Of a stretch of 64,000 nucleotides of DNA, positions 1-8,647 are shown in pieces (the stretch's first letter is position 1; each line of letters opens with the position of its first letter). The translations under genes were made by a program, and so were the position numbers. The notes beneath the pieces were generated by a model that saw only the letters and a program-made list of their open reading frames with translations, did no database searches and was not told the origin of the DNA. The stretch is taken from positions 99,234 to 163,233 of the forward strand of contig CACYQB010000005.1 of the NCBI GenBank assembly GCA_902776435.1. The letters are read 5' to 3'. Origin of the DNA: an uncultured Bacteroidales bacterium (GTDB lineage Bacteria > Bacteroidota > Bacteroidia > Bacteroidales > Muribaculaceae).

Positions 1-93
1 TGGCTCAAGGGCAAAGGATGGACTGCAGACGAAGACCTGCAGACTCATCCCTGCACCATTACCCGCGTTACTCAAGTTCTTGATTTTATATAA
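1..93 (+). CDS. C-terminal end of an unidentified protein (partial)
   Basis: An open frame enters from the left edge and ends at TAA (91-93), giving 30 residues rich in Lys, Thr and Asp. It ends 21 bases before the nucleotidyltransferase gene on the same strand, so the two are probably co-transcribed. Too little remains to name a family, and no membrane segment is visible. Confidence 0.6.
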   Translation, partial: WLKGKGWTADEDLQTHPCTITRVTQVLDFI

Positions 94-114
94 TAACCAA
101 TCATTGATAATAAT

Positions 115-813
115 ATGAACTATGCTATCATTGCCGCTGGAGAGGGCTCACGCTTAGCCCAAGAAGGCGTAGCCAAACCCAAACCCCTGGTCGAGCTGCA
201 AGGCGAGCCCATGATAGGCCGTCTCATCAATATCATGCTCAGGTGTAACGCTGAGAGCATCAACATCATCGTGAATGAGCACATGACTGAAGTCAGAGAG
301 TATCTGGAACACTTAGAGCTGCCCGTTCCCCTAAATCTTGTAGTCAAGACCACGCCCAGTTCAATGCACAGCCTGTGGCACCTGAGCCGAGTCATCCCCC
401 AGGGAAAATTCTGCCTGACAACGGTAGATACCATCTTCCGTGAGGAGGATTTCAAGGGATACATCGATGCCTTCGAGGCAGACACTGAGCACGACGGCAT
501 GTGGGCAGTTACTCCATTTGTTGATGATGAAAAACCATTGTGGGTTGACGTCGACAAGCAGATGAACATTACGGCCTTCCGCGACAAGCCTTGGGACGAG
601 GCAAAATATGTGTCAGGAGGTGTATATGCCATGACCGACAAGGCCTTCACCGTTCTTGATGAATGTATAGAAAAAGGTATCAGCCGCATGCGCAATTTCC
701 AGCGCGCACTGGTTGAGGCAGGCTACCACCTTCAGGCCTACAGCATCGACAAGATCGTGGATGTGGACCATGCCGATGACATCGCTACGGCCGAGGCCTT
801 CCTGGCCTCGTAA
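115..813 (+). CDS. NTP-transferase (sugar- or inositol-phosphate nucleotidyltransferase-like)
   Basis: This 232-residue cytosolic protein has the nucleotidyltransferase fold signature at its N-terminus: AIIAAGEGSRL at residues 4-14, followed by KPKPLVEL and a GEPMIGR stretch. A metal-site-like Asp lies in TVDTIF near residue 104. The family joins an NTP to a phosphorylated sugar, choline or inositol. A myo-inositol-phosphate synthase lies 3.8 kb downstream and a CDP-alcohol phosphatidyltransferase further on. A CTP:inositol-phosphate cytidylyltransferase role is therefore attractive, but that is inference from context. The ATG at 115 is the first start and the N-terminus fits the family exactly. 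A strong terminator follows the stop. Confidence 0.8.
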   Translation: MNYAIIAAGEGSRLAQEGVAKPKPLVELQGEPMIGRLINIMLRCNAESINIIVNEHMTEVREYLEHLELPVPLNLVVKTTPSSMHSLWHLSRVIPQGKFCLTTVDTIFREEDFKGYIDAFEADTEHDGMWAVTPFVDDEKPLWVDVDKQMNITAFRDKPWDEAKYVSGGVYAMTDKAFTVLDECIEKGISRMRNFQRALVEAGYHLQAYSIDKIVDVDHADDIATAEAFLAS

Positions 814-851
814 TACCGGGCGCCACCTACCCTATAGTTTTTCATAATAAG

Positions 852-899
852 TATTGCGGGACATCCTTGATGATTAAGGATGTCCCGCAATATAGTTTT
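852..899. terminator. Bidirectional intrinsic terminator
   Basis: Perfect 17-bp inverted repeat (852-868 with 876-892), 7-nt loop, followed by TAGTTTT. It sits between the convergent nucleotidyltransferase and S8 protease genes and can serve both strands. Confidence 0.85.
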
Positions 900-948
900 C
901 GGGAATCAGGCTGCCCAATGAGGCAACCTGATTATAAACTCTGATGTA

Positions 949-3900
949 TTACTTCAGGAGAACGCCATAACCCCTAGTAGCCGAAGGAGTTGACAGCAGC
1001 ATGTCGATGAGAGCGGTCACATCTGCAATAGTTACATCACCACTTTCATTTACGTCGCCACAGATAGCACAGCCACTAGCAGAGCCATCACCAGAAAGCA
1101 GATAGTCAATCAACGCAGTCACATCGCTGATAGTCACACTACCATCGTGGTTCACGTCACCCAACTGATAACCGTGGCCCTGAAGCAAAGTCACTTGCTG
1201 AACGTTACTCCAACTGCTCTCGGTGCCATCAGTGTAAAGGGCCTTCACTCTGTAAACATACGCACCACCAGCGTTCAAGTTAGCAACATTGTAGTAGTGC
1301 TGGCTTGAGGGAATATCGGTTACCAGACGGTGATTAGCATCGCCAGTCTCAGTGGCCATCAAATTGCCAAGCGTGGTTGCAAAGTTGGTGCCCACCTCAA
1401 GGGTATAGCTTGCTACCTGGGAAGCCATAGTGGCATCGGTCCAGTCTGCACGGAAGCTGGTGGTGGTCACATAAGCCTGATCGGCAGTCTGCATCACCGG
1501 ATCATACTTAGAAGCTACAGCAGTACCACTCAACTGAACATAAACTGTATCGGCTCCAGCACTTCTGACTAGAACACGACCGGTGTGGTTACCTGCAGTC
1601 GAGGGATTGTAGGTAGCAGTTACTTCCACGCCATTCAAGGCAGCGGACTTAAGAACGCTAGTCTTGTTAATCGTAAAACCTGCACCAGAGCATTCAAGGT
1701 ATACTGCACCTGTAAGATTCGTACCCTTCATGGTGAAGGTCTGGGTCACAGGTGTGCCCACGTTAGTACTGAAGCTCAAAGCATCGGGGGTAACAGTGAG
1801 GGTCGGCACAACAGTTGCAGTACCTGAAAGAGATACGGTCACATTGTTACCGCCTGCAGTCGAAGCAGTCACTTTGCCAGTAGCAGTACCAGCAGCAGTG
1901 GGTGCATAGGTCACTGTCACAGTGGCGCCAGCAGCAGCATCTTCGGCACTGATAGTCGTGGGCGAAACGCTATAAGCATTGCCAGTGACAGCCAAAGTAA
2001 CATTACCAGTCAAATCTGTTCCTGTCAAGGTGAAGGTCTTGGTATAAGTCTTGCCCACATTACCAGTAAATGACAATGATGTGGGATTAACTGTCAAAGT
2101 GGGAACAGGAAGAGGCTCGCTGTCCAGAATGTACTGGATACCAGCAAGCGCGTCTATCTTACCATAAGGACCAAATGCCTTATTAGTCGTATAGGAGTCT
2201 TTAATAGCAGAATTAGCAAAGATGTCACGAATATCAGCGGTGTTGAGCGTCTTACCCATGTATTTAGCTGCCTGGAGATAGAGAGCAATAATACCAGCTA
2301 CACAAGGAGTTGACATCGAAGTACCATCCATGCTACCCAACGAGGAAGCACCATCCTTATAAACAAGGTACATGTAATCGCTAGCAAAAGCATTGGCCAT
2401 GTAACCATTAGTGTCATATTGGTTGATACCTGCAACAATCGTTGCACCGGGACCGCAGATATCGGGCTTAGCAACACCCGTGGGGCCAGCACCAGGTGCC
2501 TGATAACTTGAGAAGTAAGCAATTCTGCTCAATGTATACATGCCAGTTAACGAATGATTCGTTCCATTGTAATCCTTCACGCTGGTCTTAGAAACATAAG
2601 CACCCACTGAGATAAGATCCTCGCTGGCAGCTTCGTCACCAATACTGCAGTCATCACTACCTGAGACAAAAGTATAATCGCCAATAGTCTTGGAATACTT
2701 GGCAAAATAGTTATAGCCATTGAGGTCCCAAGAGTCGATCATACAGGTGCCACTGGTGGGGTAAACACTGATGGCAAGAGCATAATTGGAGTTAGTATAA
2801 CCGGATTTTTTCGAACAGTTGGTATACAACTCAACATAATACTTATTGTTGTAACTGTTCCTGGTAATGGTCACTTGAGGTGACGAGGAGAAATAAGTAG
2901 TGATACCACTTACGCTCGAGGTAGATGATGTAATCGCATTTGACGTCCATACCACCTGATTGGTGCTTGTATTCACGACATGAAGTTTGCAAGCGACCTG
3001 TCTGCCGGCAGTACGTGCGTAAAATATATCGTAACCATAATACTTCTGATTTTGGGAATTTCCAGCATAGCCGTTAATCACGGTCGAGAAGGGCTTGCTT
3101 GACGTAGCCTCACCACCAGAATACACATAGCCATAATAGTCACCATAGCCAGCCTCATTACCCGCAGCATTAACGATAATGTGGTTGGCATGACTGCCAC
3201 CGTACTGGGCATATATTGATGCAAGTGAACCAGTGCCATCGTGGGGACCATTATGAGAACCCAAGCTGATGCTGATAACAGCAGGTTCATTCTGGCTGTC
3301 GGCGTAGTCACAGATCTTCTTGATTGCATTGGCAATATTAGTGTTATACATATAATTGCCTAAGCCCACAAGTACAAGGTCTGCTTCGGGAGCCATACCA
3401 CCATAAGTGACGCCATTGGCAGTAATTTCACTACCTGCTGCGGTCGAGCTGGTATGAGTACCATGGGATTCAGCATTATCATCGGTAGTGAGAGATGTAA
3501 AAGTAGTATATTCAGTCAATGCGCTTGAACTCCTAGCAATATAGGCTCTCTTGATTCGATAGTTGCCATTGGCATCCTTGAACATGTTGTGCTGGAAGTC
3601 AATACCACCGTCAATCACGCCCACAACAACGCCAGCACCCCTAAATGCCTGCGGAAGGCCTGCCTGCACTGCTGAACTGCTATAGTTGAGCACATCATCA
3701 GTATTGGTATAGTAGCGGGCTTTGTCAGTAAGTTTTTTCATCTGACGGGCCACATCAACTTCCTGAACCTCGGCAATCTCGGCAATACGCTCAATTTTGT
3801 CAACAGGTATCAAGGCGGTAACCTGATTATCAAAGTACTCTTGAATAACAACGCCTAGGGATTCAAGTTTGGTGGCGAATCTCGGGTTGATGTGAATGAA

Positions 3901-4146
3901 AGCCGGCACCATCTCAACGCCATTAACACGTTCTGAGCGCGCGATATAACGTTCTACCGGTTGGGTGCGAAGAAGTGGAGCCCTAGACTGCAACTTGGGA
4001 CCAGGCAATTGAACATCGAGAGAAATCTCACCATTACGCTCGGCAATAAAGAGCTGAGTTGATGCTGATAATTTCTCATTGATACCTGCAATGGCTGCTA
4101 TCCACACAGACAAAACCATCGCACTGAGGAAAAAAAATCTTCTCAT
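949..4146 (-). CDS. Secreted S8 (subtilisin-like) protease with Ig-like, FN3 and dockerin-like domains
   Basis: Read from the ATG at 4146, the protein has 1065 residues and opens with a signal peptide (MRRFFFLSAMVLSVWIAA). The subtilase triad is visible: Asp179 (VIDGGID), His228 (SHGTHT) and Ser610 (DGTSMSTP), with oxyanion Asn330 in NAAGN. After the catalytic domain come two choice-of-anchor-type Ig-like repeats, an FN3-like domain, and two calcium-loop dockerin-like repeats of the DVNxDGxVTIxDVTALIDxLL type at the C-terminus. It probably degrades proteins at the cell surface or outside. An upstream in-frame start at 4230 would place 28 extra residues before the signal peptide and was rejected; the promoter at 4201-4230 supports this. 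No scaffoldin is present in the window, so the dockerin partner is unknown. Confidence 0.9.
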   Translation of the reverse strand: MRRFFFLSAMVLSVWIAAIAGINEKLSASTQLFIAERNGEISLDVQLPGPKLQSRAPLLRTQPVERYIARSERVNGVEMVPAFIHINPRFATKLESLGVVIQEYFDNQVTALIPVDKIERIAEIAEVQEVDVARQMKKLTDKARYYTNTDDVLNYSSSAVQAGLPQAFRGAGVVVGVIDGGIDFQHNMFKDANGNYRIKRAYIARSSSALTEYTTFTSLTTDDNAESHGTHTSSTAAGSEITANGVTYGGMAPEADLVLVGLGNYMYNTNIANAIKKICDYADSQNEPAVISISLGSHNGPHDGTGSLASIYAQYGGSHANHIIVNAAGNEAGYGDYYGYVYSGGEATSSKPFSTVINGYAGNSQNQKYYGYDIFYARTAGRQVACKLHVVNTSTNQVVWTSNAITSSTSSVSGITTYFSSSPQVTITRNSYNNKYYVELYTNCSKKSGYTNSNYALAISVYPTSGTCMIDSWDLNGYNYFAKYSKTIGDYTFVSGSDDCSIGDEAASEDLISVGAYVSKTSVKDYNGTNHSLTGMYTLSRIAYFSSYQAPGAGPTGVAKPDICGPGATIVAGINQYDTNGYMANAFASDYMYLVYKDGASSLGSMDGTSMSTPCVAGIIALYLQAAKYMGKTLNTADIRDIFANSAIKDSYTTNKAFGPYGKIDALAGIQYILDSEPLPVPTLTVNPTSLSFTGNVGKTYTKTFTLTGTDLTGNVTLAVTGNAYSVSPTTISAEDAAAGATVTVTYAPTAAGTATGKVTASTAGGNNVTVSLSGTATVVPTLTVTPDALSFSTNVGTPVTQTFTMKGTNLTGAVYLECSGAGFTINKTSVLKSAALNGVEVTATYNPSTAGNHTGRVLVRSAGADTVYVQLSGTAVASKYDPVMQTADQAYVTTTSFRADWTDATMASQVASYTLEVGTNFATTLGNLMATETGDANHRLVTDIPSSQHYYNVANLNAGGAYVYRVKALYTDGTESSWSNVQQVTLLQGHGYQLGDVNHDGSVTISDVTALIDYLLSGDGSASGCAICGDVNESGDVTIADVTALIDMLLSTPSATRGYGVLLK

Positions 4147-4634
4147 GTAATAATGTTTTAAAGTATATAATAGTTGATAAATAAATTTTTTAAGCGAGCG
4201 CAAAGTTACCAAAGTTTTCGTTACTGACAATTTATTTTATTCATTTTATTAAGAAAATATTCAAGATAGATTCTTAACTGATGTAATCATAGGTACAACC
4301 ACCACGAATTCCTAAAAAATGTTATCAAAGCGAACGAGTGAAGAAATAGGCCAAAAAACAACGAAAAAAATGCGAATTCTCGCCGAGGTAGCATTAACTC
4401 TTATTAATAAAAACATTAATAAAAATAGTCATATTTAACTTTATTTATTAGTTAAAGGTTAAAATTATATTTTTTAAAGCATTTTTACAATACATTTAGT
4501 TTCTCAGTTCAAAAAAAGGCTGTAATTTAGCGCCGTTTTTGTCACAGGGTATTTCCCCTTTTTCAGAGACCCACCCGTTTTTGGGAAGAATTATTTAATC
4601 AGAAATCAACAGAAACATTAACTGTAATAAGATT
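4147..4634. other. 488-bp AT-rich divergent intergenic region
   Basis: It separates the leftward S8 protease from the rightward inositol-phosphate synthase. It contains the protease promoter (4201-4230). A weak TAATTTAG (4523-4530) might be a degenerate -7 element for the synthase. Apart from poly-A/T tracts, no gene, repeat or hairpin stood out. Confidence 0.5.
4201..4230 (-). promoter_or_regulatory. Bacteroidales-type promoter for the S8 protease
   Basis: On the minus strand, TTG (4228-4230), 19 bases, then TAACTTTG (4201-4208) fits the TTTG / TAnnTTTG consensus. It lies about 55 bases upstream of the chosen ATG and would fall inside the gene if the longer start were used. Confidence 0.65.
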
Positions 4635-5942
4635 ATGGCAAAAGAAATCGTTAAGCCCGCTACCGGCAAGTTAGGTATTATGGTAGTAGGATTGGGTGCC
4701 GTGAGCACCACGTTCATGACTGGCGTTATGATGACTCGCAAGGGTCTTGCAAAGCCCGTCGGCAGCATGACACAGTATGACAAGATTCGCATAGGAAAAG
4801 GCGAGAACAAGAAGTATTTACATTATAATGAAATCGTATCGATGCCCAGCCTCGATGATATCGTGTTCGCTGCATGGGACGTATTCCCCGCTAACGCATA
4901 CGAGAGCGCTATCAATGCTGAGGTGTTGAAGGAGAAGGACATCGAGCCCGTTAAGGACGAGCTGTTGAAGATCAAGCCCCTGAAGGCCGCCTTCGACAAG
5001 AACTACGCAAAGCGCCTCGATGGCGACAACGTGAAGCAGTGCAAGGACCGCTGGGACATGACCGAGCAGGTTCGCGAAGATATCCGCAACTTTAAGAAAG
5101 AGACCGGCGTTGACCGCGTGGTTGTCCTTTGGGCAGCTTCGACCGAGATCTATGTCGAGCCCGACATGAAGTATCATGGCACCATGGCAGCCCTGGAGCA
5201 GGCCATGAAGGACAATGTCGTTGACAAAGTCGCTCCCTCCATGTGCTACGCTTACGCTGCATTGGCAGAGGATTGCCCCTTCATCATGGGTGCCCCCAAT
5301 ACTACCGTTGACATCCCCGCCATGTGGGAAATGTCAGAGAAGACCCATGTGCCCATCGCTGGTAAGGACTTCAAGACTGGCCAAACTCTGGTGAAGAGCG
5401 GTTTCGCTCCCATCATCGGCACCCGCATGCTTGGTTTGAACGGTTGGTTCTCGACCAACATCCTGGGTAACCGCGACGGCCTCGTGCTTGACGAGCCCGC
5501 TAACTTCCGCACCAAGGAGGTCAGCAAGCTCTCGACCCTCGAGTCAATCCTCGTTGCCGACGATCAGCCCGACCTGTACAGCAACTACTACCACAAGGTA
5601 CGCATCAACTACTATCCTCCCCGCAACGACAACAAGGAAGGATGGGACAATATCGACATCTTCGGCTGGATGGGCTACCCCATGCAGATCAAGATCAACT
5701 TCCTGTGCCGCGACTCTATCCTGGCCGCTCCCTTGTGCCTCGACCTGTGTCTGCTGATGGATCTTGCTCACCGTGCTGGCCGTTATGGCACCCAGCGCTT
5801 CCTAAGCTTCTTCCTGAAGAGCCCGATGCACGACTACACCAAGGACGAGATTCCCGTTAACCACCTGTTCCAGCAGTACGTAATGCTCAAGAACGCCATC
5901 CGCGAAATGGGCGGTTATGAGGCTGACGAGGAGATCGATTAA
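4635..5942 (+). CDS. myo-Inositol-1(3)-phosphate synthase
   Basis: This 435-residue enzyme converts glucose-6-phosphate to myo-inositol-phosphate using NAD, the first step towards inositol lipids. The NAD-binding start GIMVVGLGAVSTTFMTGV (residues 12-29) is typical of the family. NTTVDIPAMWEM in the middle and the KSGFAPIIGTR and LGLNGW stretches are further family landmarks. Established work in Bacteroides shows that this enzyme feeds phosphatidylinositol and inositol-sphingolipid formation. The CDP-alcohol phosphatidyltransferase at 12.4-13.3 kb would be a plausible later step, but the two are separated by the exopolysaccharide operon and a nuclease. A long hairpin terminator follows. Codon use is host-like. 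Confidence 0.92.
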   Translation: MAKEIVKPATGKLGIMVVGLGAVSTTFMTGVMMTRKGLAKPVGSMTQYDKIRIGKGENKKYLHYNEIVSMPSLDDIVFAAWDVFPANAYESAINAEVLKEKDIEPVKDELLKIKPLKAAFDKNYAKRLDGDNVKQCKDRWDMTEQVREDIRNFKKETGVDRVVVLWAASTEIYVEPDMKYHGTMAALEQAMKDNVVDKVAPSMCYAYAALAEDCPFIMGAPNTTVDIPAMWEMSEKTHVPIAGKDFKTGQTLVKSGFAPIIGTRMLGLNGWFSTNILGNRDGLVLDEPANFRTKEVSKLSTLESILVADDQPDLYSNYYHKVRINYYPPRNDNKEGWDNIDIFGWMGYPMQIKINFLCRDSILAAPLCLDLCLLMDLAHRAGRYGTQRFLSFFLKSPMHDYTKDEIPVNHLFQQYVMLKNAIREMGGYEADEEID

Positions 5943-5974
5943 TCCCGTAGATTAAACTTTTAATTTTCATATGC

Positions 5975-6010
5975 GAGACGACGGCTGGTTTCCAGTCGTC
6001 GTCTCCTTTA
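5975..6010 (+). terminator. Intrinsic terminator after inositol-phosphate synthase
   Basis: A 14-bp stem (5975-5988 with 5992-6005, one G-T wobble) with a 3-nt loop is followed by CTTTATATA. Confidence 0.8.
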
Positions 6011-6075
6011 TATATCCCCATAGCAAACCGCCAAGAAACGCCATAAACACATTATATTTTTTTATCATAGTTTAG

Positions 6076-6107
6076 TTTGTTAATTCAAGCGAATTACATT
6101 AATTTTG
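6076..6107 (+). promoter_or_regulatory. Promoter of the autokinase/UDP-sugar dehydrogenase operon
   Basis: TTTG (6076-6079), 20 bases, then TAATTTTG (6100-6107) is an excellent match to the Bacteroidales housekeeping promoter. Transcription would start near 6114, giving a leader of about 75 nt. Confidence 0.75.
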
Positions 6108-6120
6108 CAGCGAATTGTGT

Positions 6121-6141
6121 GGTGACGGCTTTACCGTCACC
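6121..6141 (+). promoter_or_regulatory. Leader hairpin in the exopolysaccharide operon
   Basis: GGTGACGG, a 5-nt loop, then CCGTCACC form a perfect 8-bp hairpin followed by TTTGATG, shortly after the inferred transcription start. The U-tract is too short for a clear terminator; it could be an attenuator, an RNA-stability element or a protein-binding site. Confidence 0.45.
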
Positions 6142-6187
6142 TTTGATGATAATTCATACTACTAAAGTGGAATAAAATTCATTTATC

Positions 6188-8632
6188 ATGCAACAAATAG
6201 TTCAAGAAGATCTGGCCGCAAAAGTCGCGGCTCAAGAAAAAAAGAAAAAAAGAATTCGCAATGGCATCAAGTGGGACAGGCTGTTCATGGCTTGTGCATA
6301 CAACTGGTACTGGTTCATCCTGTCCATGATTGTATGTATGGCTATTGCCTACTTGTTCGGCAAGTCCCAGCCGCAGTTCTATATTGCGAAATCCTCAATC
6401 CTCGTCAGGTCCAAGGATAGCGCCCAAGGCACACCGTCCATGACATTCAGCGACCTTGGTCTTAACACGGTGAACTATATTCCTAACGAGCCGTTTAAGC
6501 TTAAGTCTTCACGTGTCATGGAGGTCGTGGTTAACTCGCTGGGCCTTAACGTACAGTACTACGGACATATGTTCTTGCGCGACATCAACATCTACAAGAA
6601 CACTCCCATCCAGGTGACTCCGCTCAAAGAAGTGACCAGTGGTTATACTATCACAGTTGTCCCCAAGAGCGAAGAGGAATATGAGTTCCGGGTGAATAAC
6701 GGACAATGGAAGAAAGCCCACTTCGGTAACAAGGTGAGCACGGACTACGGTCCTGTTGCTATCAATAAGACCAAGATGTTCAATGACAGCTACATCGACT
6801 ATAACGTCATTGTACAGGTGAGCAATCCTAATGCTATGGCAAGGTCTCTGGCATCAGGACTTGTTGTTGAACTTGCCGAGACCCATAGTGACGTGCTGAA
6901 CCTCGCTATAAGGGGCCAGAACCCTGAAATGTGCGCCGACATCTTGAATGCCCTTGTTGTTGCCTATAACCAGGAGGGTATCAATGACATGAACCAGGTT
7001 GCCCGCAACACCGAGGCCTTTATCGCTGAACGTGTCGCTGACCTTTCTAAGGACCTGAGCGGAGTGGACAACGAAGTTGCCGTGCTTACTGCAAGTTCCG
7101 TCAACTCCAGGATGTTGGGCAACGAGGGAAATGCAATGAACCAGATTAATAACACTGAGAACGCGAACCTTGAGGTCAATCTGGTTTCTCAAATACGCCA
7201 TTTCATTGCCAGCATGGGACCAAACGACCTGATTCCCGTCAACAATGGAATGAACAACGCAGGCATCACGACCCAGATCAACATGTACAATGATGCAATG
7301 CAGGAGTACCTGAAGATTTCGGCAACCTCAAGCCCTGAGAACCCTGTCATGAAGGAACTCTCCAGTTCTCTTGCTTCACAAAAGAAGGCCATCCTCGCCA
7401 GTCTTGACAACTACATGAGCACCCTGAGGACCAAACAGGGTCAGGCACAAAGGATGCAAAACCAGGCTCGAAGCAGCTTGGTGGCAAATCCTGCACACGA
7501 GAAAGCGATTACCGAGGTTACCCGTCAACAGAAGATCAAGGAAGAGCTTTACCTATACTTGCTCAACAAGCGCGAGGAAAACGCCTTGCAGATGGTAATC
7601 ACCGAGCCTAACGCAAAGGTGATCGAACCGGCCGTTCCCAACTATTCACCCACATCGGCCCCGCTGACTCGTATTGTATTGACTGGTATGGTCATCGGTT
7701 TGCTCATTCCCGCCTTTATCCTTTATGGTGTATTCTGGTACTTCTCACTTGACAAGACCATTCACACCCGCCGCGAGGTTGAGGAGGTTTGTGATATTCC
7801 CATCTTGGGAGAGCTACCGGCCAAGAAGAGCAATGTCACTGGCGAGATTGTGGTTAACGAGACCTCAAATGACCGTATGAACGAGGCATTCCGAATAGTG
7901 AGGAACAACCTAGACTTTGTTACCCAAAACAAGCCAAATGGCGAAGCCACTGTCATCCAGTTCACTTCGACCATGTCTGGTGAAGGTAAGAGTTTCGTTG
8001 CCGTTAACTTGGCATTGTCCTATACCTTTGTCAACAAGAAGGTGATTGTAGTCGACCTTGACTTGCGTAAAGGTAAGTTCTCGGAATACGTCGGTGTGCA
8101 GGACGGTAAAGGTGCATCAGCCTATCTGTCTGGCAAGGAGACCGACCTGAACAAGGTCATCCACCGCAGTGCTCTTCATGACGGTTTCGACATTATCAGT
8201 GTCGGTGCTATCCCTCCCAACCCGACCGCATTGCTGCTGAGCGAGAACATGAGCAAGATGGTCGAGGAACTCAAGAAGCAGTACGACCTTGTAATCCTGG
8301 ATACCGTGCCTTACAACTTGATTGCCGATGCTGCTGTAGTGAACCGCTTCGCAGACCTGACCATCTATGTTGTGCGTGACGGCAGGGTTGAGCAAACATA
8401 CATGTACGAACTTGAGCGCTTAGCCGAGGAGGAGAAGATCAAGAACCTGACCATTCTCATCAACGATATCAAGGTTAGTAAGACACGCTACAACTACTCT
8501 TACGCTTACGGTTACGGTAAGGGTTACGGTTACGGCTACGGCTATGGCTACGGCTATGGTTACGGTGGCGACAGTGGTGGTTACTATATTGATGACACTC
8601 CCAAGGACAGGGAAAAACCCATCCAGGGATAA
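6188..8632 (+). CDS. Polysaccharide co-polymerase / tyrosine autokinase (Wzc-like)
   Basis: This 814-residue inner-membrane protein has a Wzz-type N-terminus. A membrane segment lies near residues 38-57, a long periplasmic coiled-coil region follows, and a second membrane segment lies near residues 495-520. The cytosolic BY-kinase domain then follows. Its Walker A is SGEGKS (about 596-601), Walker A' is VVDLDLRKG (about 620) and Walker B is LVILDT (about 700). It controls export and chain length of capsule or exopolysaccharide, with phosphorylation of the tail. The tail is an unusual run of alternating Tyr-Gly (about 771-795). It ends 15 bases before the UDP-sugar dehydrogenase gene. Confidence 0.92.
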   Translation: MQQIVQEDLAAKVAAQEKKKKRIRNGIKWDRLFMACAYNWYWFILSMIVCMAIAYLFGKSQPQFYIAKSSILVRSKDSAQGTPSMTFSDLGLNTVNYIPNEPFKLKSSRVMEVVVNSLGLNVQYYGHMFLRDINIYKNTPIQVTPLKEVTSGYTITVVPKSEEEYEFRVNNGQWKKAHFGNKVSTDYGPVAINKTKMFNDSYIDYNVIVQVSNPNAMARSLASGLVVELAETHSDVLNLAIRGQNPEMCADILNALVVAYNQEGINDMNQVARNTEAFIAERVADLSKDLSGVDNEVAVLTASSVNSRMLGNEGNAMNQINNTENANLEVNLVSQIRHFIASMGPNDLIPVNNGMNNAGITTQINMYNDAMQEYLKISATSSPENPVMKELSSSLASQKKAILASLDNYMSTLRTKQGQAQRMQNQARSSLVANPAHEKAITEVTRQQKIKEELYLYLLNKREENALQMVITEPNAKVIEPAVPNYSPTSAPLTRIVLTGMVIGLLIPAFILYGVFWYFSLDKTIHTRREVEEVCDIPILGELPAKKSNVTGEIVVNETSNDRMNEAFRIVRNNLDFVTQNKPNGEATVIQFTSTMSGEGKSFVAVNLALSYTFVNKKVIVVDLDLRKGKFSEYVGVQDGKGASAYLSGKETDLNKVIHRSALHDGFDIISVGAIPPNPTALLLSENMSKMVEELKKQYDLVILDTVPYNLIADAAVVNRFADLTIYVVRDGRVEQTYMYELERLAEEEKIKNLTILINDIKVSKTRYNYSYAYGYGKGYGYGYGYGYGYGYGGDSGGYYIDDTPKDREKPIQG
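8500..8575 (+). repeat. Hexanucleotide repeat encoding a Tyr-Gly tract
   Basis: Repeats of GGTTAC/GGCTAC/GGCTAT units encode about ten YG dipeptides at the C-terminus of the tyrosine kinase. Third-position variation shows that the protein pattern is conserved while the DNA has diverged. Confidence 0.85.
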
Positions 8633-8647
8633 AATAGCACAAGACGT

